This document shows positions 45,308 to 56,198 of a DNA stretch of 64,000 nucleotides, piece after piece. Source of the DNA: Bidens hawaiensis. Its lineage: Eukaryota; Streptophyta; Magnoliopsida; Asterales; Asteraceae. The stretch is taken from assembly GCA_021521415.1 (NCBI GenBank), contig JAIQDT010003793.1, positions 62,001 through 126,000 on the forward strand, read 5' to 3'. Each line of letters opens with the position of its first letter. Within the stretch, counting starts at the first letter, position 1. The notes beneath the pieces are model-generated. The model made no database searches. It was not told the origin of the DNA and saw only the letters and a list, made by a program, of their open reading frames with translations. A program made the translations under genes and the position numbers.

Positions 45308-46937
45308 AGGAGGAGAGCACACTCGGGACTTTGCCCGAGTTGTATAGTTTGTACAATATTTTAGTTGCATTATTTTTATTTTTATTCTTCTTTGTTTTAT
45401 TTTTCTTTAAGTCTTCTAGTCCTTAGAGTCTGTTTGATGTATGCTTTGGGTTGTTTTGAGTTTTATTTTGCAGGATTGGATTTTCTTGTTCGTACTCAAT
45501 CTCCATTCGGATGAGGATTTTTCTGAGCCTATCATATTGTAGAGGACACCCAGAAGCTGAGGCCGCGAATGAAATGTTATACGGTCGCCTTGGAACGAGA
45601 CTTGTGAAGACAACTGCATTATTACCAGGGGAGTCTGTTCCAATTTATTGTTTTATTTGCTTACATTTTTTTTATTCTGCTTTATTTTCTGTCTTTTTCT
45701 ATTCCTACATTGGGGATAATGTAGATTTTAAGTGTGGGGATGGGAACTGACGTTTTCTTTTGGTTTTAAAAAAAGTTAAAAAAAATAAAAAAAAATAAAA
45801 ATAAAAAAACAGTTTCAGATTTTATTATAAAAATATAAAATATAAAATATAAAAATAAAAAAAAAAGTTCAAACAAAAAATGTCTCGAAATTTTAATGAA
45901 ATTTTTTGCAAATAATGGAAAATGATAGAAAAATTTGAGATTAGTTTTTAAAACTACTATTATATATGAGATTAAATAAAAGATAAAGCACTAAACTTGG
46001 GATGTGTCGGTAGGCCCAACTAGTTTTGATAGTCCTCTTTAGCAAAATTTTATATATATAATAATTTTAAAAACGGTGAAACCGAATTTCGATGCTTAGG
46101 GAGGATTACCATAATCTAAAAACTTTGAGATGGTAAGACTTAGATGCACTCAAACCATCACACCACCACATGTCCATCTTTTTACGAGCTTAGAAATAGT
46201 TATATACTTTAGGGTGATATAAAAAAAAAGAGAAAAAAAAAAGAAAGAAAGAAAAAAAAAAGAAAAAAAAGCGAAAAAGAAAAAGAAAAAGAGAGAAGTA
46301 TGTTTTGAAAGTTATGTGTATTATCAAAAGTTGTTCAAGAAAAGCAAATGCTTGTGAAGAAAGTTATGTATTGTAAAATGCCAAAGAAACACTGTTTAAA
46401 GTTAGAAAAAGAGGCCAAAGATGCACATACTAGACGGGACCTAGAGTTTACGTGTTACCAAGGGGATAGTGACTCTGAGGATACATTATTGAGGCTCGAA
46501 GGATCTTAGTCAATAAATATCAAATTAGGAATTTATAGGACAAAGTCCAATAATATTTTGGAATAGCTCGTACGACCTCCACATGACCATTCATCCATCC
46601 AAATTTCACCGAATGCATCTAATTAGTACCATCAACGAGTCCTTGGCTTATGGTGATTTGTCAAGCCAGTTTGCTTTAACTCTAGTTTTTCTAGCTCTCT
46701 TTGTCTGAGATGGGATAGGTGTAGCCGTGGTTTTTGAACTTAAAGCGCTTAATGCAATTGGGGGCTTAATAGGCTGGTAGCTGGGTTTAAGTGGACAACA
46801 ATATCGGCAATCGCGGTTTTTGCGTTTATCTGTGCTTAAAAGATAACCTATATGTTTTGAAAACTAGTCTTGAATTCTGATTTCATTGCAATTTATATAT
46901 TTTTCGGGGACGAAAAACGTTTAAGTGTGGGGATATT
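45308..46937. other. post-integrase region of the Athila-like element
   Basis: About 1.6 kb with no envelope-like ORF. Contains A/T homopolymer-rich sequence (45770-45900), an A/G-rich tract (46220-46300), and the phrase TTTAAGTGTGGGGAT twice (about 45728 and 46922); the second copy abuts the 3' LTR and is the polypurine tract. Confidence 0.75.
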
Positions 46938-48876
46938 TGATATGGTTTGAAATATACATGTTATTATATAAATATTTCCTACATTTACAAGTATTTTGAG
47001 CCAGTTTTTTATTGAATATATTTCTATTTGACTCATAATTGGATTTTAAAGTTTAATTTTTTAAATGAGCTAAATTAAAGTATTTATTCTAAACTTGAGA
47101 CCACAATGGCATCAAAGTAATAATTGGTGGAATAAATGGCCACATATTTTATGGAGTTTCATGTTCACATGCTTAATAAAAGATAAAATTCCACGTTAAC
47201 CATGCTCCAAATTACTTATGATTTTTATTTTTTTTACAAAGTGCAGGATAGCTCGTTGAAATATTAAAAATGGGTTGATGATAGAGTGGCCCACAAAATC
47301 AAGGAAGGTTGGGCTTATGTTTAGTCACATGAACTTTCAAGTCAAAGAAAAATACTGATTTGGGCCAAGAGATTAATGGTGAGAGCCCGTTGCTATAAGG
47401 CTGTTACTTGGATAAAAAGAAAGAAACCCTACAACATTAATAAGAGATTATATAATAATATTAGTAAGGGTTTTTTTTTGGTGGTTTTGGTGTGAATTGA
47501 CGGCGAAGAACAGAATATAAAATATATAAGTGGGTTCTTTGTATTGGAAGCTCACGTGAGGGTTTTTGGGAGAAGCAGAAGAATATTATTAAATAGGCCG
47601 CTACGTGGGAACAAAAATGAACGAAGAAGAGTTTTATTTATATACATCAATTACTTTGTGGTCTCATAATTGGAGATAGTTGTTCTGGACAAAACAAAAG
47701 GTCGAGGAGGTCAAAACCAAGAAAGAAAGCAAAGCAAAATACAAGGCTACTCTTCATAGTTGGTTTGTTTTATTAAACTTTTATTATGAATTACTTTTGT
47801 GAATTCTATTTTATTTTTGTTTCGTATTTTATTATGAGTAGCTAAATACTTCATACTACCTAGGTTTTGGTTGAACACTATGTTAGTTTAATGGTTTGAC
47901 GAACTATTTATTTGACGTTGGTTGATTTAATAGTATGGTAAAGTTTTTTATTGGTTTGTTCATGATATTGTTGAGTGATTGAATCTAATTTATTATTATA
48001 ATATTTATTCCACTTGTGTTTAATAGTTTTTTGGTGATTGTTAGATGCATGATTAGGTTGTCTACTTTGTGTTTTCAATTTGTTTGCGGTTTTTGGTCGA
48101 AACAACCGTAGGAGTAATTTATAAAAGGTTTATTAGATTTTATTGTTCTTTCACTAGAGAGATAGGGAGGTGATTTAGTGTTGTGTCATCTTTGTCTTTT
48201 GCGGGTTTGGGTCATAATTGCACGGGAGTGAGTTATCCTAGGTCCTTTAAGATTATTATGATACAAGTTGTGTTCAAATTAATTAATAATACCCTCTTTA
48301 TATTAATATATATTGTGTTCGAAGAGACCGGGAGGTGATTCGGGTTTTGGGGAACCATAATATTATAAGGCAAGGTGAGACTGGGAGGTGATCCAAACCT
48401 TTAACAATTGAGCTTCACATGTCATTAGAGTTCTAAGGTTTCGTTGGTGAGGCCGGGAGGCGATCTAGCGTACCTTAGTGGTCTTTAATTTCATATTTTT
48501 TAAAGATATTGTTTTTCAACCAAGTCAAGCTCGTTAACTATTTATTTAACTAGTGGGATTCCATTACCTAGGTAGTTGTTTCTCAAATTTGTTTTAATAC
48601 CAAATTTTTATAAAGTTTTATTTTTAGTTAATTTATAATTAGTTAAGTTTTATTAGTTTAATTAATATAAACAAATTATAAAAAATCAAAAGAAAGTCGA
48701 GGTTAGTAATCTTTTAGGTTTAATAATAAGAGTTTACCCATAGTGTCCAAGGTTCGATATCCGTTCTTACTTGCTAGCTACATTGCGTCGGGTACACTTG
48801 CCGATTGTGTGTGGTTTTTTTTAGGTGAATTCGGTAAAACTTGGTTTTTAATATTATATACGCTTTTCACACATCA
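46938..48876 (+). repeat. 3' LTR of the Athila-like element
   Basis: Near-identical to 37861-39797 with scattered single-base differences. Confidence 0.93.
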
Positions 48877-48881
48877 AAGAT

Positions 48882-49913
48882 CCTTAGAAATTGTTTAGAA
48901 TAGAATATCCTTAAATCATAGATTTTAGGATAAAACATCTTTAAAGAAAATTTTAGGATAAAGCATCTTGAAAATAGCTAAAGACTTTAGTAATCAAATA
49001 ACCACTAAAAAGATTAGCCTCTCTAACCAGAATATCCAAAGTTATTGCTATAAATATCAAACTTAAGTTAATCAATAACGATCATACCAGATGGTCTAGA
49101 TAGACCTAGGTTACTAGAAGTATTGAACTCTTAATGTTCCTTACTAGAGTAGCTTTAGAATCCGGGATCCTTAATTTCTTGATCTTCAATAATAACTTAG
49201 AAAGTTCACTGCAAATAATTCACATTATTAACTGGGATAAAACCCATTAGACTGGGGACAAGCCCAACAAATATTCTGGGGACAAGCCCGTGCAACTGGG
49301 GACAAGCCCAACATACTGGGGACAAGCCCATAAATAATCTGGGGACAAGCCCAATAAACTGGGGACAAGCCCAAACTGGGGACTGGCCCAAAGATACGGA
49401 TGTTAACTGGGGTCTCGCCCGAATCGGGATTTAGCCCAAACGTGAGATAACGTGAAAACGTTATAAACCGGAGGTATGTTACTTCTACCATAATTCGTAG
49501 GATCCTCCATATAGCCGGAGACAACGAAATTGTCAGCCACTAAGCGTGTACTGGTCCCGCTGCCCTGAACTATATGTTGGATAGCGTGCGCAACTGGCGA
49601 TCGTGAGAAAGGTGAAAACCTTTAAACCTTAGGGGATATGACCATCGGGGGTCATATCCAAACGTGGGCAAGGCAAAGGGAAATAGTAAAGTACCTTAAA
49701 CGCAAAGGAGAGGTGGCCAACCTCTTGAATATCAAATGAATCACTACAATCCTGTATGGTTACTCAAAACTTGGAAAAGACAAAGTATTAAGAATATACT
49801 ATCCTTAAATTAATAATAATTCAAAAGAAATAATAGATCAGAAGGATGTTACTGATTTAAGGATCCTAGATCCTTTTCTGGATAATATATCCTCTCAGGA
49901 TAGTGGATCCCGA
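48882..49913. other. Tat internal non-coding region with tandem array
   Basis: Downstream of integrase on the minus strand. Rich in AGGATA / GGATCC words. Includes the tandem array annotated separately. No ORF beyond those generated by the array. Confidence 0.6.
49230..49395. repeat. about 16-23 bp tandem array CTGGGGACAAGCCCA
   Basis: Eight to nine units of ACTGGGGACAAGCCCA with 0-9 variable bases between units; the end units are degenerate (CTGGGATAAAACCCA, CTGGGGTCTCGCCC). Each unit contains TGGGG...CCCA, a small inverted repeat. Tandem repeats in the 3' region are a known habit of Tat/Ogre-type elements. Confidence 0.88.
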
Positions 49914-51041
49914 TCAGAAAAAATATTTCTTGAGGTGGATGGCATTCCATGCTCTTGGTAACCTGTTGCCTTCCATTGTGAGTAAATGATATGCCCCCTT
50001 TCCTGCTTCCGACTCAATTTGATAAGGTCCTTCCCATTTGGGCGCTAGCTTCCCATCAGCCGGATTTGTTGTGTTTTGGAAGGCTTTCCTCAATACTAGA
50101 TCTCCTTCTTGAAATCTCCTGATTATGATATTTTTGTTATATGTCACAGCTACCCTTTGTTGATAAGCTGCAATTCTAATTTTTGCTAGATCTCTAAGTT
50201 CCTCTATAGTATCCAAGTCTTTAAGAAGGATTTCTTTATTGGCTTCAGGATCACGGATGCTGGTTCTCGCAGTAGGAACCACCATTTCTGTGGGAATCAC
50301 TGCTTCTGATCCAAACACCAAGGAGAAGGGCGTGTGGCCTGTCGCATTTTTGGGTGTAGTTCTGTCTGCCCAGAGAACATAAGGAAGTTCTTCAGCCCAT
50401 TTTCCCTTCTTGGATCCTAGCTTCTTCTTTAGATTGTTGATGATGATCTTGTTGCTGGACTCTGCTTGACCATTGGCTTGAGGATGAACCGGAGTCGAAG
50501 TGATCATTTTGATGCCCCAACTGTCACAAAAGTAAGTGGTTCTCTTCCCGATAAACTGGGAACCATTGTCACAAACAATTTCAGCGGGAATACCAAATCT
50601 AGTTATAATATTTCGTTTAATAAATGATATTACTTCCTTTTCTCGGACTTGTACAAATGCTTCTACTTCAATCCACTTAGAGAAGTAGTCAGTCATAGCA
50701 AGCATAAAGACTTTTCCACCTGGTGCTTTTGGTAGTTTGCCTACAATATCAATACCCCATTTCATGAAAGGCCATGGGGAGGATATAGGATATAGAGGCT
50801 CCGCTGGTTGATGAAGGATGTTCGCGTGTCTTTGGCAAGCATCACACTTCGTTGAATACTCCACTGCATCTTTCTTCATTGTTGGCCAGAAGTATCCATT
50901 TATGAGTATCCTGGAAAATAATGCTCTTCCACCTGTGTGATTGCCGCAATCTCCTTCGTGAAAATCCTTAAGTACTTCTTGGGGCTCAGGATCTTCGATG
51001 CATCTCAGATATGGACCTGTAAGAGATTTTCTATATAACAT
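49914..51041 (-). pseudogene. pol: Tat integrase (open domain of a dead element)
   Basis: 375 codons on the minus strand. Zinc region (H-E-G-D-C-G-N-H ... CDACQRH), core [26 protein letters not shown] and ANGQAESSNKIIINNLKKKL, and C-terminal GDLVLRKAF ... PKWEGPYQI. The catalytic Asp, Asp, Glu are present and the domain is open through to its end at the natural stop after HLKKYFF. It is separated from the upstream RNase H by a stop near 51090. Confidence 0.88.
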
Positions 51042-51733
51042 ATTATCTAATAAAATTTATTGGGATACCTTGAGCTTGAAGGACTTGGGATTTTATGTGG
51101 CTGGAATTTCTCTAGTCTGAATATAGTTCTTGATAGGATGGATCCATGATCCTTTGTTATTTGAGGATAAAGGATCCCAGAGCACGATTTCTTTGTCTTT
51201 TGTTATCTCCCCAACTTCCTGTTCTCCAATTGCTGGCGCGAGAATGTGGATTATTGGGATTTTCAAATCCTCAGGGATCTTCAGAGATGAGGCTAAGTTT
51301 GCTAAGGCATCTGCCCCAGCGTTTTCTTCCCTCGGTACCTGTGTGATATTAAATATTTCGAAGGATTTTGACAATTCCTTCACAACATCTAAATATTTCA
51401 TTAGTTTCTCACCTTTAACAGCATACGAGCCGTTAAAGTGGTTAGTTATCAACAAAGAATCTACATAAACTTGAAGATACCTGATCCTCATGCTTTTGGC
51501 TAATTGAAAACCTGCGATTAAAGCTTCGTACTCTGCTTCATTGTTTGTTGCCTGGAACTCACAAGCTATGGACTGGGGTAATATGTCCCCCTGTGGCGAT
51601 TTCAGTAGGATCCCTAATCCTGTTCCTCTTACGTTGGATGATCCATCTGTGAAGAGTATCCAAGGATCCTTGGTCTTTTCTAGTTGTTGGACTTCCAAGT
51701 CAGCCTCTTTTTGTAGATCACTAGTGAAATCAG
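51042..51733 (-). pseudogene. pol: Tat second RNase H (archaeal type)
   Basis: Minus strand, open from 51698 to 51093. ILFTDGSSNVRGTGLGILL holds the first catalytic Asp, NNEAEYEALIAGFQLA the Glu, VYVDSLLI the second Asp and ENAGADALANLAS the last. This extra RNase H, different from the one fused to RT, characterises Tat elements. The 51699-51733 part connects in sequence with 53974 onward once the inserted solo LTR is removed. Confidence 0.85.
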
Positions 51734-52365
51734 TGTAACATCCTACTTTCGGTTATATTAATAAAATAAAGTTCGTTTATTTTATAGCGGGTCGTTATCG
51801 GTTTAGTTGAATAGAATACGAGATGGACTTGTGTTGGGTAAATGGATATGGGTTATGGACTTGGGTTATGGAGGAATGAAGGAAAGACCATGGGCTTAAG
51901 CCCATGATCAAAAAAAATATATACCCTTAATCCTCCATTTAATTCATTTACACATATCCCTTACACCTCTCAAACACACACACTTAAGCTCTCTCTAGCC
52001 TCTCTAGCCGAAATATAGAAGAAGAATCGGATCCCGACCCAGGGTATGATAGTATTTTGTTGTATGAGCTTAAATCCGTTAGTTATGGTCACTAAACGAC
52101 GAGCCGACAACGTTAAACCGTTTAAGTCACGAGATCCGGGTGGAATCGGGTATAAACCGAACCTATGATGAGCTTAGGGGTAACCCTAGCTCAGATCTGG
52201 ATCGAACGGGACGAAAAACGGTGAAAAACGAGTTGAAACTCGTTTTTCCGACGTGTTCGTGGTTTTCCGGCGGCTTTCCGGCAAAGGCGGCGCCGGAATA
52301 GTGGTACGAGGATAAGGAATGTCAGGGAATGTTCTGACATTCCCTGACCTAACCCTAGTTCGCTA

Positions 52366-52655
52366 TGGGGGCTTAACGAATTGAAGGTGATTCGTTAGTT
52401 GATTCGCTTAAGGGAGCACAACGAACTAGCTCCAGTTCGTCTATGATTCGTCTCCGATTCGTTAAGGGAAAAGGGTAACGAATTACCCTTGATTCGTTAT
52501 GATTAGTTTGTTAAAAGAAATAACGTATTAGAAGGTCCAATTCGCTATATGGACTGATTCGTTAAGAAGTCCAGTTCGTTAAGGGTTCAATTCGTTATAA
52601 GAACCAGTTCGCTAGGATAATCCAATTCGCTATGAACCAATAACGAATTAGAAGT
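52366..52655. repeat. TTCGTTA/TAACGAATT motif array in Tekay LTR copy C
   Basis: About 290 bp with recurrent GATTCGTTA, CAGTTCGTTAAG, TAACGAATT and CAATTCGCTAT words in both orientations. It replaces the ATTCGAATAC array of copies A and B and uses the same word as the copia element at 62470-64000. Confidence 0.82.
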
Positions 52656-52769
52656 TTAACTGAATGACAATAACAGTCCCTGGACTTAGAAAAGAATGAT
52701 TTAATTACAATTAGGCCATTGAACTTTTAAGTAGCAAATTAATTAACGATTCAAAATGTTAATGGAAAA

Positions 52770-52885
52770 TGTGTCACGACAGCTTAACCCCAGCCAGGGG
52801 CTCTTCCCCTTGGACCCCGCTAGGGGCTGCCGACCCTAGAACCCCGCTGCCAGGGGCGCTGCCCGCGGACCCCCGTTCGTTGAGG
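52770..52885. other. GC-rich block between motif array and conserved 3' half of copy C
   Basis: Contains CCAGGGGCTCTTCCC, CCCGCTAGGGGCTGCCG and CCCGCTGCCAGGGGCGCTGC, three loosely repeated GGGGCT/CCCCGC units, strongly different in composition from the surrounding AT-rich LTR. Confidence 0.5.
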
Positions 52886-53354
52886 GTAATGATTAAACTA
52901 GAAAGGCGATATGTGTAGTGATAGTTTACTGAAACGTATAATTATTATACAGTTAGTCGTGCACAGCTCAAGAAGGGAATAACCGTAAACGGTGAACGCA
53001 GCCGCATTAAGGTGAGTTTCTAGCCCCACTTCCTTGTTATGTTTTCGGGGCTGTGTACATATACGATGTGATAGTTAATACACTTATCTTAAGTGGTAAG
53101 TGTATGCCTTGTATGATTTATGTATGATAATTGTTTGACGGTGCGTGAACGATCTTCGGATATTGCATGTACCGTCAGGTGGTAGTTAAGATATGATTGA
53201 TAAGTATGATGAAGGATAGGATGTATGTATGAATATATGATATATGCATAATGTATGTATGTTATGATGATGGTACGTGAACGCTCTTCGGAGATTGCAC
53301 GTATTGTCAAGGAAAGTATGTATGAACAGGTACGGTACAGTTACACGAAACAAA

Positions 53355-53515
53355 GGGACCAGACCCTAATAATATCTGTGATGTTAGGGACCAGACCCTA
53401 ATAATATCTGTGATGTTAGTGACCAGACCCTAATAATATCTGTGATGTTAGGGACCAGACCCTTATAATATCTGTGATGTTAGGGACCAGACCCTTATAA
53501 TAACTGTGAGGTTAT
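53355..53515. repeat. 32-bp tandem array of the Tekay LTR, copy C
   Basis: Five units of GGGACCAGACCCTAATAATA plus TCTGTGATGTTA. It shares the core ACCCTAATAATAT with the 36-bp arrays of copies A and B but the flanks differ. Confidence 0.9.
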
Positions 53516-53973
53516 AGGGCGAAAGGCTCTTTAAAACCTATGATTATGTATGTAAAGGAAGTATGAAGGTAAGAATGAAAGTATATGCACTTACGTGTGT
53601 ATGTAAGAAAGTTAAGAGGTTAAGTATGAAATGTAAGAAGGTATTGTATGATTATGTGATTAACTAGAACTTACTCAGCATAGCTGACTTTTAGTATGCA
53701 CGCAGGTGAGTAGGATGAGGCAGCTCGCTTGAGGAGACACGTGGCACTGAATAAGGGGCTGGCATCGGAAGACTCAAGACGTTTAAGTTTAATGTTTTGT
53801 TTATTTTGAAAGACAAGATGTTGTTTTAAGACAAGAGGTGTTTTGTTATGAAATGTTTTATGAAAGCTTTTATATTCCGCGAATGTTTTAAATTAACTAT
53901 GATATTTAGAACTGCGTTTATGAGTAAATCCAACACGAAAGTAGGGCTACCGGTAACGGGGCCTTACAATCAG

Positions 53974-55353
53974 CCGCAAAGTCCGCTAGCGCTTGAGACT
54001 TGATTGCTGTTCTTGGCTCGTATTGGACATCATATGCACTCAATTTTACAGACCACTTAGCCATTCTACCTGACAACTCTGGTTTTCTAAGAACATTCTT
54101 TACAGGATAGTTAGTTCTCAAAATAATAGGGTGAATTTCAAAATAATGTCTTAGTTTAGTAGAAGCCATAATAAGTGCAAGAATTAGCTTTTCTAAATGG
54201 GAATACCTGGACTCCGCATCTAGAAGACTTTTACTTACTTAGTATACAAGATGTTGTTCACCTTCATGATCCTTTACCAAGACTGCACTCACTGCATTTC
54301 CTGAGACAACAAGATATAGATACAAGGATTCTCCATCCGCAGGCTTCATTAGAGCTGGAGCTGAGGATAAGTAATCCTTCAGGGCTGTAAGCGCAGCTTC
54401 ATGCTTTTCAGTCCACTCAAATTTCTTGTTCTTTCTAAGGATATCATAGAAGTCTTTGCACTTCTCGGAGGATCTTGAGATGAATCTATTCAAGGCCGCT
54501 ATTCTTCCGGTGAGCCTCTGGACGTCTTTGGCATTTGCAGGAGATTTGAGATTGACAATAGCTTCTATCTGCTTCGGGCTTGCTTCAATTCCTCTCTTTG
54601 TGACCATATATCCCAGAAACTTTCCAGCTTTAACACCGAAGTGGCATTTGGACAGATTTAGTTTCATGTTATAATGGTCAAGGATATGGAATGCTTCCTT
54701 AAGGTCTCTGAGGTGATCCTCTACCTTCTTCGACTTTACCACCATATCATCAATATATACCTCCATAGTTTTGCCTAATTGGTCCTTGAACATCATGTTG
54801 ACTAGTCTTTGGTATGTTGCTCCTGCATTTCTTAGTCTGAACGACATAGCAGTATAACAATATATGCCGGTTGGAGTCATGAACGTTGTGTCCTCTTGAT
54901 CAGATGGTTCCATCTGAATTTGTTGGAATCCATAGGAAGCATCCATATAGGTGAGCATTTCATGTCCAGCCGTTGCATCCACCATGCATCTATATGTGGT
55001 AATGGGAAAGGATCCTTGGGGCATGCCTTGTTTGAAACAACGACCACATTAGCTAACCATCGAGGATATTGAACCTCTCTGATCATACCGGCCTTAAGAA
55101 GTTTTTCAACTTCTTCTTGTATGATCTTATTCCTCTCAGGAGCGAATTTTCTTTGCTTCTGATGGACGGGTTTAATAGATAAATCAAGGCCGAGTTTATG
55201 AGTGATTACCTCTTTTGAAATACCTGTCATGTCTAAGTGCTTGAAGGCAAAAGTAGATCTTCTTCGCCCTAGGAAGGATATTATATCCTCCTCGATTTTG
55301 ATGGGGATACTGGATCCTAGGAACACTTTTATCTCTGGATCTTCGGGGTCCAA
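53974..55353 (-). pseudogene. pol: Tat reverse transcriptase and RNase H, broken
   Basis: Minus strand. Connection region ITHKLGLDLSIKPVHQKQRK, RT palm with LTYMDASYGFQQIQMEPSDQ, LRNAGATYQRLVNMMF and an intact YIDDMVVKS active site, thumb GYMVTKRGIEASPKQIEAI, then RNase H (STKLRHYFEIHPI, ALADFAAD). Faults: between LANVVVV (about 55040) and NKACPKDPFP the usual RT block with the W-R-x-C-V-D-Y motif is missing, consistent with a short deletion; a frameshift follows near 54990; and TAA at about 54239-54237 interrupts RNase H. The end is cut by the solo LTR insertion. Confidence 0.85.
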
Positions 55354-55415
55354 TGATACTTCTTTGAGGTCTTTTCCCGAGCTTCCAGCACGTTTCTAGG
55401 ATGTTGCTGTAGTTG

Positions 55416-56198
55416 CTATGCTGTAGTTTGCTTGGCTGCTGGCTTCATTGATGATGAATAGTAGTTCTTAGCCTCCGCTTGGTCACCTACTATCTTTACA
55501 ACTCCCCAAGGAGTTGGTAGCTTGATGCATTGGTGATAAGTTGAAGCTACGGCCTTCATTCCATGGAGCCAAGGCCTACCTAAAATAACATTGCAACAGG
55601 AAAGGTTATCTATAACACAAAATTTTTGGTATGAATATAACCCTTCGATATAAATTGGGAGGTTGATGTCCCCCAATGTCTTTTTAGTTTCGCCACTGAA
55701 ACCGACTAGCACCGATGTTCTTGGGATGATTTCTAAATCCGGGATGTTCATCTTTTTGAGGACATCATGCTGGATAATGTTGACCGAGCTGCCCCCGTCC
55801 ACCAGGATCCTGCGTACATAATGGTTAGATATAAACAAAGTAATAATCAAACCGTCATGATGAGGATCCTGAATGTTCAGCTTGTCTTCATCATTGAAAA
55901 AGATTCTCCTGTCTGTTGTTAATGTGGTTGATGCTATTGGGTGATCTCCGTTATCCTTCTTGATCTCTTTGGCGAATCTTTTTGCTGTGGAGAAAGATGT
56001 TCCACATATGTCTTAACCTCCCGAGATAAAATTAACTGCTAGCACATCTGGCTTGTTTTGTTGAGGATCCTGGATCCTTGAACTGAAAAAGACTCTCTGA
56101 TTAGTCATCCGAGTAGTGGGGATGAGTGGTCTTCTCTCATTGTCCAATTCGAATTCTTCTATGGGACTTTCTTCTATCGCACACGAATCTCTAAACAA
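55416..56198 (-). pseudogene. pol: Tat protease region
   Basis: Minus strand. From 55850: FISNHYVRRILVDGGSSVNI with the Asp-Gly-Gly active site typical of Tat/Ogre retropepsins, and NVILGRPWLHGMKAVAST. The upstream linker (56198-56013) ends with VNFISGG at a stop before the expected continuation. The stretch RKSFSTA..KRFAKEIKKD is recognisable in the gap region 55990-55940 in another frame. Confidence 0.75.

Larger units (their letters stand above)
37861..48876 (+). mobile_element. Ty3/gypsy Athila-like element, complete but dead
   Basis: 11,016 bp with perfect target duplication AAGAT (37856-37860, 48877-48881). LTRs 37861-39797 (1937 bp) and 46938-48876 (1939 bp), start TGATATGGTTTG, end CACACATCA, very similar. 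PBS TGGCGCCGTTGCCGGGGA (39804-39821). Gag-Pol order is gag-PR-RT-RH-INT. Protease of the D-L-G-A-S type and the long post-integrase region are characteristic of Athila. Numerous in-frame stops and a mutated RT active site show it cannot move on its own. No envelope-like ORF is recognisable after integrase. Confidence 0.92.
51734..53968 (+). mobile_element. Tekay-type solo LTR (copy C) inside the Tat pol
   Basis: 2235 bp, TGTAACATCC ... GGGGCCTTACA, perfect 5-bp target duplication ATCAG (51729-51733, 53969-53973). Same family and modules as 4839-19877: CCATGGGCTTAAG block (51890), GTGAGTTTCTAGCCCCAC (53010), CTTACTCAGCATAGCTGAC (53670), ATTCCGCGAATG (53873). Inserted between the two RNase H domains of the Tat element. 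Confidence 0.94.

Noticed and set aside
45308..46937. Envelope-like ORF expected after Athila integrase
   Set aside because: No open frame of useful length or membrane segment is present; only A/T and A/G-rich sequence.
49206..49524. ORFs with repeated G-L-V-P / W-A-C-P-Q units
   Set aside because: They are translations of the CTGGGGACAAGCCCA tandem array and have no independent support.
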